In this document: piece after piece, positions 55,966 through 64,000 of the stretch
Position numbering within the stretch: the stretch's first letter is position 1
How the letters are laid out: every line of letters starts with the position of its first letter
Assembly (NCBI GenBank): GCA_964057225.1
Contig: OZ059895.1
Location: 7,254,001 to 7,318,000, forward strand
Source: Auanema rhodensis
Lineage: Eukaryota; Nematoda; Chromadorea; Rhabditida; Rhabditidae
Length of the DNA stretch: 64,000 nt
Reading direction: 5' to 3'
Position numbers and translations under genes: made by a program
Notes under the pieces: model-generated
Told to the model about the DNA's origin: nothing
Database searches by the model: none
Seen by the model: the letters and a program-made list of their open reading frames with translations, nothing else

Positions 55966-58900
55966 ATGGTTGAATTTTATCCTAAAGCTATTGAAAGCGA
56001 TGGAGAGGAAATCCCAGAGGAGGAAGAAGAGATTGAGAGTGACGATGACATTGAGGTTGGAAAACATGTTAGTGAACATAGATCATCGGATGTTTAGGCT
56101 CTCTCCATGAAAAAGAAAAGAAAAATAGCTGGTGGTGCATCAGAATTTGCAGCTGATTTTTTTTTCGAAGGCTTTGCCGGTCAACAGGAAGATCGTGAAA
56201 CCGAGGATTTGAAAAAGTTTGAATAATATCGTATTTAAGAAAAACATTGTAATTCTTCCAGATATTTGAAAAAGTCTGTGGGGTCTACACTAGACGAAAA
56301 AATTGCAGAGGTTTTTTGGAAAATATATTTATTACTATTTTGGTTTTACTACTAGGTTCGAAAAAATAAAAACAGTGCTCGTGAAGTTGAAATTCTTGAT
56401 GATAATGATGATAGTGATAATGATGTAGAACAATTAGGAGGCAAAGAAGTGAAAGGTTCTGAGCATTATAATATATAAATTATGCTGATTTTATTATTTC
56501 AGACAGTGTGCGCGAAAAGAAAAAACTTGGTCGAAAGCAAAAACCAAAAGTTGATGATTTCTTTGAGGAGCATGTAAAAAAGGACGATGAAGTTAGCATC
56601 ACTTTTGACCAGATGAACCTATCAAGGCCTATATTGAAGGTAAAATAGTCTTTTGGAACGTCATTACTATTAATTACTATAACTCTTTTAGGCCATTGGA
56701 GCTGCTGGCTTTACTGAACCTACTCCCATTCAAGCTGCTTGTGTACCTGTTGCTTTAACTGGTAAAGATATATGTGCTTGTGCTGCAACCGGTACCGGTA
56801 AAACTGCTGCTTTTGTTCTACCCATATTAGAACGTCTGTTGTACCGATCAAATACTAGGTCTTGTACTCGTGTTTTGGTTTTAGTACCTACAAGAGAGTT
56901 GGCGATACAAGTGTTCCAAGTTTGTTATTTCATAAGAATTCTGTTTTGTATTCTTTTCCAGGTTTTTCGCAAATTATCCATTTATTCTCAGTTAGAAGTC
57001 TGTCTTTGTGCAGGTTTTTATATAATTCAAACTTTTTACAAATTATTTTATTCACAGGAGGGTTGGATGTTAAAGCTCAAGAGGCTGCTCTCAGAAGTGG
57101 TCCAGATGTTGTTGTTGCTACACCTGGACGTTTGATTGATCATCTTCACAACTCTCCAAACTTCACATTAAATACAATTGAAGTATGATAAAATCTAATT
57201 AGGAAATTTAATTTTTTGTTCAGGTTCTAGTATTGGATGAAGCTGATAGAATGCTTGAAGAAGCTTTCAAAGATCAAATGAACGAATTGATTCGTTTATG
57301 TTCTCCAAACAGACAAACATTACTTTTCTCTGCTACTATGACAGACCAGGTAACTAATTTGAGGAATAGCTGCTTGCCATAGCACGATTGCGTTCTATTT
57401 ATTTTATTTTCAATTATAAACTGTTTTTTTAGATCGATGAATTGGCTGCGATGTCTTTGAAGAAACCTGTAAAAATTTTCATTAATGAAAATACAGATAC
57501 AGCTTTGAAATTAAGGTGTGAAGATTTGAAACACTCGTTTTGTGTATCTATTTTTTCAGACAAGAGTTTGTACGTATTCGAGCCGGTAGGGAAACTGATA
57601 GAGAAGCGATTGTAGCTGCTCTTGTAACCCGTACTTTCCAGGTTATTATTTAACTAAACTGAGTATAAACAATTTTCATTATTTAAGGAGAATACTATTG
57701 TGTTTGTGAAAACTAAAAAGGACTGTGCTCGCATGCAAATTTTATTAGGTCTGCTGGGTATCAAGGTATAGCTATATATTTGATATTTAAAAAATATATA
57801 TTATTAGGTTGGACAAATGCAATCTAGTCTTTCTCAAGCTCAAAGAATAGAAGCCCTTTCGAAGTTCAAGAAAAGAGAGGTATTCCCATTAAGTGTTTAT
57901 CGAAGTTTAACAATTTCATTGCAGATTGATGTTATGGTGTCCACTGATCTAGCCTCCAGAGGTTTGGATATTGAAGGAGTTCAAACTGTAAATACTTCAT
58001 TTGTGTTATTTTATTCTATTATATATTTTAGGTTATTAATATGCATATGCCAAGGTTTATTAAACAATACATTCACAGAGTTGGAAGAACTGCTCGTGCT
58101 GGTAAAACAGGAAGGCAAGTTCTATCCTATCAAATATATTTATGACTTTTTCTAATTTAGATCGATCTCCTTAGTTGGAGAAGATGACAGAAAGCTTCTT
58201 AAAGAAATTGTTAACTCTAATGCTGACAGAACGTTGAAACAACGCCAAGTTGCACCAGGTATTTATGCGAATTTGTCGTGTGTTCAATAATTTTTGAGTT
58301 TTTTAGAAGTTGTTGAAGCATATAGACAACGAATTGATTCACTGGAAGATGATATCAAGCAGGTTCGAAATCTGAATAGAATTTTGTGCTTACTATTCAA
58401 TTTTCTAGATTGATATTGATGAAAGAGAGGAAAGAGAATTGCGCATAACTGAGGAAAATCTCAAAAAAACACAAGAACGACTAGAGAATCCGGAAGCTGA
58501 GGATAGGGTATGGTTCCAGAAGAAATCTGAATCAGGTTTAAATCAGTTGTCTAACCGTTTGGTCATATTTAATTATTCAGAAAAAGAAAAGATACGTCAA
58601 GAAAAGCGTGACGCTCGAAAGCAAGCTAAAAAGGATAAAGAAAATGCTAAAACTGTAATTAATAGCATTCGAATACCATAGTAACTTGATTTTTTCAGCC
58701 TGAAGAAGTTAAGGCAGAGCGTGAAGCTGCATTTTTGGTTCGCGAAGCTAAGCGTAAGAGAAGAGGAGCTCATACCCGTTTAAGAGCTGTTGTTGAAGAC
58801 TCCCAAGCTGTTAGTTTACATTTTCTTTTTGAAATAAGCGAAGTTATTAATTACCTATTCAATTTTAGAATAGAAAACAGCAAAAGAAAAAGAAGAATGT

Positions 58901-59262
58901 ATTATCTGCTGCTCTCTCAGATCTTCCATCAATTTCGGTATGTTTCTATTAAAGTTCAAAAAAACAGTTCTTGCCTTTCAGGGAGGAAAGATCACGAAGA
59001 AGAAGGGTCCAGGTGGTCCCAAAGCTGGACAATCGGCTAAGTCTGGTGCTGGTAAAAAATCGTTCACAGGAGCATTAGCCTCTGTTGGTAACAAGAAGGT
59101 TAAGATGGCTAGAAGAGGGTACGCATACTTACTTATATTTTTAAAATTTCTGTTATTATTGAATTATGGAATGGAAAGTTTTATTTTTACTTTTTCAGAC
59201 CGGAAGATTCTCAATTCATCAAGGCTCGCGTCGCTCATCGTATGAAAACCAAAAGAAGATAA
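55966..59262 (+). CDS. DDX27: DDX27/Drs1 DEAD-box RNA helicase
   Basis: Nucleolar helicase for large-subunit rRNA processing (yeast Drs1). Start at 55966: [20 protein letters not shown]. An acidic N-terminus and [20 protein letters not shown] precede the Q-motif [20 protein letters not shown]. Helicase motifs: [11 protein letters not shown], Ia [13 protein letters not shown] and [78 protein letters not shown]. The coiled C-terminal extension ([40 protein letters not shown]) and basic tail ([33 protein letters not shown]) are typical of DDX27. Stop 59260-59262. About fifteen short introns. All catalytic motifs are intact. Confidence 0.96.
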
Positions 59263-60584
59263 TTTCAGAATAATTCTCTTAAAAATCCTCGTTTTGTTTC
59301 TGTAGGATTAAAATCTCAAATTTTTATTTGTTGTTACACTTGTTATTGGATTGTTGATTTGTTGTTGAAACTTTGAAATTTATTCATGTTAATGTTCCAG
59401 ACTCAAATTCTGGAGAATAAAATTTATTTCTTGTATACCTGTTGGTATGTTTTCGAGATCGAGTTAAGATGACATAGTATCTTCCTAGTAACAAAAATAT
59501 TATAAAAAAAACCAGTTCTTGTAAGAGTTCAAAAAGAAAGTCATAAGAATTCATTGAAAACTTGTGTTTTCTTGAATTTATAAGCTTCAAATTATACTTT
59601 TGTTTTTGTAATCTGTTACTTAATGTTTTTTCATGCCTACTTTGATTTATGATGAATTGAGGAATTGAGGTAGATTTGAATTCTCAATAGAATAAATTGA
59701 ATAAGTTGCGATCTGTTCTTTCTCAAATGCTATATCTTCGAACTATATTTATCTGATTTCAACTTTCGATTTCACTATATCCCTCTGTGATTTGGGTTCG
59801 TGTTCCTTAACGTAATATAGGTGAACATGCATTCTGAAATAGCGCTTTTGATGTTGGGTTTCTGAGAGCATCCCATGTTTGCAATCTCAGGATGCATGAT
59901 GGAAGCAACAAGTTTCTTTATAGTTTTCTTTCAATATTCGATGATTTCATATTTTTTCTTTTCTCTTTTCTTATCCTACTTGACTATATTTCTTGTCTAT
60001 CTATTAAAGATGATATGATATTGATAGTTATCTATCTATATCATTAAGATATACTTCTATGAAAATAAAATGTAATTTTTCATTTATAATCTCTCACAAA
60101 TATTATCAGTTTGCTTTATCGCTAGATATTATTTCTCCAATGAAAAGTGAAAATACTACTTTTCTTGGTTTTTCTTGATCAACACACGTGTTTGTATCAA
60201 CTTTGTATTGGCGTGTATACCATGCTAAGGGTCACCTGCGGCGAAATCATCTCCGGATCTCATACGACTAGCTGGTTTGCGCCAAACGCTCGATGAACAG
60301 CGAGTATGTGGATGGACGGGGTAGTAGAAATCTTGTTTTGCACAGGACTATGTCTTGAATACAAAGGATGTTATATCGATTTCGTTATTCTATGTCTTCA
60401 TCGAACGTTCAAAGAATTTGAAGAAAAAGTTTGTTATTAGAAGAAATCTCAAATAAATAACAATTCAGTACAAATATGAGTGCAGAGTTGGTAATGAAAG
60501 TGCGTTTGGTGACAGTTTTTAGCGCATTTCAATGCGCTAAATTGAGCTGGAAATGTCCGTGACACAGTACGGGGCATTTTCTGA
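59263..60584. other. Convergent intergenic region with a GC-richer island
   Basis: About 1.3 kb between the DDX27 3' end and the MFS transporter 3' end. Mostly AT-rich 3' UTR-like DNA with T-runs. At about 60210-60330 composition changes abruptly to GC-rich (GTCACCTGCGGCGAAATCAT, CTGGTTTGCGCCAAACGCTC), without an open frame or a tRNA fold I can recognise. Confidence 0.4.
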
Positions 60585-62036
60585 TCAGTAAGAGACTGTT
60601 AAGCTGGGCAACAGAGATCCTACACGGTTATTCGTGTTCTTGGCAACAACAGACACGTAAATAAGAGAGAATGCAGCTAGAGCAGCAGAGGTATAGAAAG
60701 CATAGGTGAAGTGATAATGCTGGACAAGCTGAGCAGCATAGATTGGCAGAATGAAATGTGTCATCCATTGAACCATTGATGCTAAACCAGTAGCTTTTCC
60801 GAGATCAGTTGTTTCAACAGCGCTATAATATATTAACGTATTGATATGTTAAGTTTAAGTTTATATTACCTGGTGATTTGAGTACTGCTCTCGGCGTAGG
60901 CAATGGAGTAAGCTCCAGTTTGAACAGCAGTGATGACAAGCATTTGTTCGAAAGAGTCGACAAAGACAACAGCACAGTAACTGGTCAAGAGTCCAACCAA
61001 AGAAAATTGAAGAAGAGCTCTTGGACTGACGTTGCGTTGGAGAACTGGCAAGATGATGAACTGGACAACCAAAAGAGCAGCTGCCATGGTCATGAGAACA
61101 ATGGCGGAGTCATTAGAATCCTTCATGAAGTTTCTAAGCAAGAAGTTTCTTGAGATCATTTCATAGCATACGTAAGCTGAAACGATGAGACCTCTGATGA
61201 TCAATCCTTCCTATAAATTGGATGTGTATGCACAGACAAGGCGAGAAAGAGAGTTTACCTTAAGGGAGTTGTTCTTAGTAATCATTGGCCAATAGTCTTG
61301 TGGGCGAAGACGAGCACTAGCAAGCTTAGGAATGGAGTGGGTAGTTGGGAGTAAAAAGAAAAGAACTGGTAATAGAGTTCCGAGCAATGTTAATCCACAT
61401 ATGAATTGAGAAATGCGAAGACTGGTGAAGGCAGCAATTTTTGATCCGATAAGTGGACCAACAAACATGGCAGCAGCCTAAATTATTGATCGTATTTTTG
61501 GAATTTTCGATTTTAATTTTCTGACTTGGGGAACCGCGAGTCTCATAAGTGCCCCAGTTCTCTCTCTTTCAGTCGTAACGGTAGCCAGGTACATTTCGGC
61601 GGTTCCGTCAAGTTGATAGCCAATTCTTAAGATCTAAAGTTGCAATATTATTAGAATAATATGAAATATATTAATGTTGATACCTGAAGGACAAAGAACG
61701 CTAACCATGACTTAGCCACTGAAATACCAGCATAGTAAATGGCTGTAAGAATACAAGACAAGATGAACATAGTTTTTGGACCAGTAGTGTCAGCCATCTG
61801 AAGAATTCAACATAATATATATTTAAATGAAATTTGCATACTTGACCGAAAGCTAAAGCTCCAACTGCATTGCATAAACTACCAAAAGCTTGAATATATC
61901 CAAGATCTACAATAGTCATAACTTCTGTTGTATCCCATTGTAAGAATGAAAGAAGAGTTGTAGTCCATTGAGTTCCCATGTGCCATAATCCGAAGATTAG
62001 GCACAGGATATACATAACTTTCTGTTTTTTCTCCAT
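60585..62036 (-). CDS. MFS transporter, SLC22A18-like (copy 1)
   Basis: Twelve-helix major facilitator; human SLC22A18 is an orphan organic cation carrier of endolysosomal/ER membranes. Start at 62036 (MEKKQKVMYILCLIFGLWHM), eight bases after a TTTCAG acceptor. Helix and loop blocks: VDLGYIQAFGSLCNAVGALA, the MFS A-motif region FGQMADTTGPKTMFILSCIL, then ILRIGYQLDGTAEMYLATVT, ERERTGALMRLAVPQ and FVGPLIGSKIAAFTSLRIS. The second half has MTMAAALLVVQFIILPVLQR, NVSPRALLQFSLVGLLTSYC and ESSTQITSAVETTDLGKATG. It ends KNTNNRVGSLLPSLTVSY, stop 60585-60587. The order fits SLC22A18 (LGYLQ, GR-ADQ, PAALGRLG). Substrate unknown. The neighbour to the right is a paralogue in the same orientation. Confidence 0.82.
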
Positions 62037-62798
62037 ACCCTTGTCTGAAAGTTTAATAGGACATATTTGAGAAATACAGTAAAAACATGCGGAGAAATAA
62101 TAATATTAACAAATCAGTGGTTGAAAAAACTAAGAAATATAGTATTATAAGAAATTTATATAGTAGAGTAATGCAAATTATTATAAAAGTTAGGTATAAA
62201 TCAATTTGTGGAATGAATAAACATAGTGAGAAAAGACGAGCATAGTCAAGAGATGGCGTGTAGCAAAGAGTCCGCCTTCCTTGCCCTGTCGGCCTATTTT
62301 CACTTTCTCATCCAGCCCCTTCTTGCATCCGTTGACCAGATACAGGTTTCGTCGCGCCTTTTTCATCGGACCAATGCCTCTTTTTACAGTTTCAACATAT
62401 CTGCGTTTATCTATTTTCAGTTGTATTTCAAATACCACCTTCTTCAACAGATTGAAGGTACGCTATCCGCTTGAAGATATGCGAGGTGGTGACGATGTTA
62501 AAGGGGCCTATAGCTGGACGAACATCTTCCCAATCATACACGAGGAAGCTTATTGATGATCTTCTTTTTTGTCTGTATCTCTAAGAGTGTTCATTATATC
62601 GCTAGTGATAATGGCCTTGTTGTTCGCTTAGTCGTCTGTAATTCGAATCCAATTCGTCATTTTGAGGCGTTGAAACAGTAGTATGACGTTGTCGGGTGGA
62701 CAATGTCCAGATCGGTGTTCATGCAATCAGTACTTTTTACCAAAATCAAATTAATAATTGTAAATTGTTTTTATTTAGAACGTTAACAACAACTAATT
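62037..62798. other. Intergenic between tandem MFS genes
   Basis: About 760 bp, more GC-rich than most spacers around 62220-62480 with open frames on both strands (62190-62447 minus; 62226-62474 and 62281-62556 plus). None matches a family or connects by good splice sites to the adjacent transporters, so I treat it as promoter and 3' flank. Confidence 0.4.
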
Positions 62799-64000
62799 TT
62801 AATCAAGTTTTCCACTGATAGGCAAGCTGGCAGCATGAGCCTTCATGAAAACGCAGTATTTTTTCAAAATGGGAACAGCTGCTAGAGATACGGCCGCACT
62901 AACGTAACATAGAATTGATGTCTCATCTCTCTCCACGTAGTATCTGAAAAGCGATAGGATTAGTGGATAAGGAGAGACGTTATTGGTTGATTGGGTTTCA
63001 TTCGGTCTGGTTCTCTTGTCTTTCATCTTGTTTCTTGCTTTTGCATCACTTACCCAGTAAGAAGAGGTACCATAGTCATAGCCAACATATGCGACATCCG
63101 AATGAGAGCTGACACTTTTCCGGCATCGTTCTTTCCAACAGTGCTTATGATTTGAGAAGACAGTTCTCCTATACAAACAGATACACCAATCACCTAAAAA
63201 CGTTCAATGTTGTTGTTAATTGATGTTGTATGTCAGTGTTCTCTTTGGTACAAGAAAGATGTATTGGTCAACTGTACGTACTTGAATCGGCATTCCAATG
63301 AAAAGACCTACGTGTGAGGTCATTGTAGATAAGTATAAGTACGAAGATGCAAGAAGTATAAAGGAGCCCATTAGAACATGCTGTGGACCAACACGAGCCT
63401 GTATGAACGGTACCATCCATGCATTTCCGATAAAAGATGCTCCACCAAGTATCAAAAACTATAAAAGCATAGACTTGAAATATATTGTTAAAGATAATCT
63501 AGCTATTCTCTAGTTTCTAATGTTGTCTAATTCTCTTGTAGCTTCAATAGAATTTCTAATATGATCAGCTATATGTTTGTATTTGAACGAGATAGCTAGC
63601 ACGTTTGCTAACATCACCAATACTATAGTCTTTTTCCAGTTCTCAGCTTAACGCTATTAGTTGGGAAGGAACCGATTGATGTAGATAAGAAAGAACTATT
63701 TCGACTCTTCGAGATGAACAAAATGACAGTAAGAAATACCAGTTTGGTAAGCTGTTGGGGATCGCTGGCTACCGTGGCTGAAAGCGATATCCTAACTACT
63801 TGATCATAAGCACTGTATGGTCCGATAACCATCTAGAAATAGAATTTTCATAGTTAACTATGTAATCGATATATGTATATAATATTTATATTTTATATAT
63901 ATAATTATAAATTTGAGTATTTTCTAATTGTTTTTATGCTATATGAAACGAAGATATATTATTAGCTAACCATTAAAAGGATTAAACACCATTTAGTTTT
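62799..64000 (-). CDS. MFS transporter, SLC22A18-like (copy 2, 5' end beyond window)
   Basis: C-terminal half of a second transporter of the same family. Visible exons on the minus strand, from the right edge inward: a fragment KWCLILLM, then VIGPYSAYDQVVRISLSATV, SDPQQLTKLVFLTVILF, FLILGGASFIGNAWMVPFIQ, ARVGPQHVLMGSFILLASSY, LYLSTMTSHVGLFIGMPIQ, VIGVSVCIGELSSQIISTVG, KNDAGKVSALIRMSHMLAMT and MVPLLTGYYVERDETSILCY. The end is KKYCVFMKAHAASLPISGKL, stop 62799-62801. The AGKVSALIRMSHMLA segment corresponds to GKATGLASMVQWMTH in copy 1, and the GNAWMVPFIQ-V-P loop to VVQFIILPVLQRNVSP, supporting tandem duplication. Start and N-terminal helices are off the window. Confidence 0.75.

Noticed and set aside
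62190-62556. Open frames on both strands between the MFS genes
   Set aside because: No family match, no splice link to the transporters, and mutually overlapping.
62640-62655. TTCGAATCC resembling a tRNA T-loop
   Set aside because: Lacks the GG preceding the B-box and has no matching acceptor stem or A-box.
1-64000. tRNA, rRNA, spliced-leader RNA and CRISPR arrays
   Set aside because: I looked for B-box (GGTTCRANTCC) sequences on both strands, rRNA-like blocks, the SL1 sequence and regularly spaced repeats and found none. A scan by eye can miss diverged tRNAs.

Overview
This is a eukaryotic, AT-rich nuclear window, almost certainly from a nematode. The genes are compact and split by many short introns (about 40-70 bp is common) with weak T-rich acceptors (TTTAG, TTTCAG, occasionally AAG). 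Many start codons lie just downstream of an acceptor-like sequence with no exon before it, as expected for spliced-leader trans-splicing. Same-strand genes lie 130-250 bp apart in operon-like pairs. Nematode-type families occur: a SXP/RAL-2 (DUF148)-like secreted protein, a 16-cysteine secreted protein, a two-pore (TWK) potassium channel, a DOMON-only secreted protein and a TTBK/CK1-type kinase. No bacterial, plasmid, phage or CRISPR content is visible. I cannot name the species; a free-living or parasitic rhabditid or tylenchine nematode is a reasonable guess.

Layout. 0-5 kb: minus-strand class VI myosin, running off the left edge. 7-10.2 kb: two small secreted proteins on the plus strand. 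10.4-16.4 kb (minus): ABT1/Esf2 ribosome-assembly factor, spartin (with a small mariner-like MITE in an intron), a UQCR11-like complex III subunit and DAD1. 17-19.9 kb (plus): trehalase. 20-22.8 kb (minus): a RING/B-box protein and a CK1/TTBK-like kinase. 24-27.9 kb (minus): TWK potassium channel. 29.5-30 kb (plus): very acidic small secreted protein. 31.5-35.1 kb (minus): sorting nexin SNX1/2 and TDP2, then TFG on the plus strand (35.5-37.2 kb). 37.5-39 kb (minus): DOMON protein with two alternative 3' ends. 40.6-41.3 kb (minus): ARFRP1. 41.7-43.3 kb (plus): RPB7 and SEC11. 43.4-46.9 kb (minus): RNF126/115-type E3 and NOB1. 47.6-51.3 kb (plus): FAM135. 51.4-52.0 kb (minus): ornithine decarboxylase antizyme. 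52.6-59.3 kb (plus): CDC27/APC3 and DDX27. 60.6-64 kb (minus): two tandem SLC22A18-like MFS transporters, the second cut by the right edge.

Most genes are conserved housekeeping functions: ribosome biogenesis (ABT1, NOB1, DDX27), secretory pathway (DAD1, SEC11, TFG, ARFRP1, SNX1/2), ubiquitin and cell cycle (RNF126, CDC27), transcription (RPB7) and DNA repair (TDP2). The points most worth following are: (1) a programmed +1 frameshift in the antizyme, supported by exon lengths that only make sense with one skipped base; (2) a duplicated terminal exon in the DOMON gene, with both copies in the same splice phase, predicting two C-termini; (3) a 288-bp TA-flanked mariner-type MITE inside spartin; (4) a glutamate in the second selectivity filter of the K2P channel; and (5) several perfect hairpins and inverted repeats in intergenic DNA. 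All gene models were made by reading translated exons and splice sites by eye; exon borders are exact only where coordinates are given.
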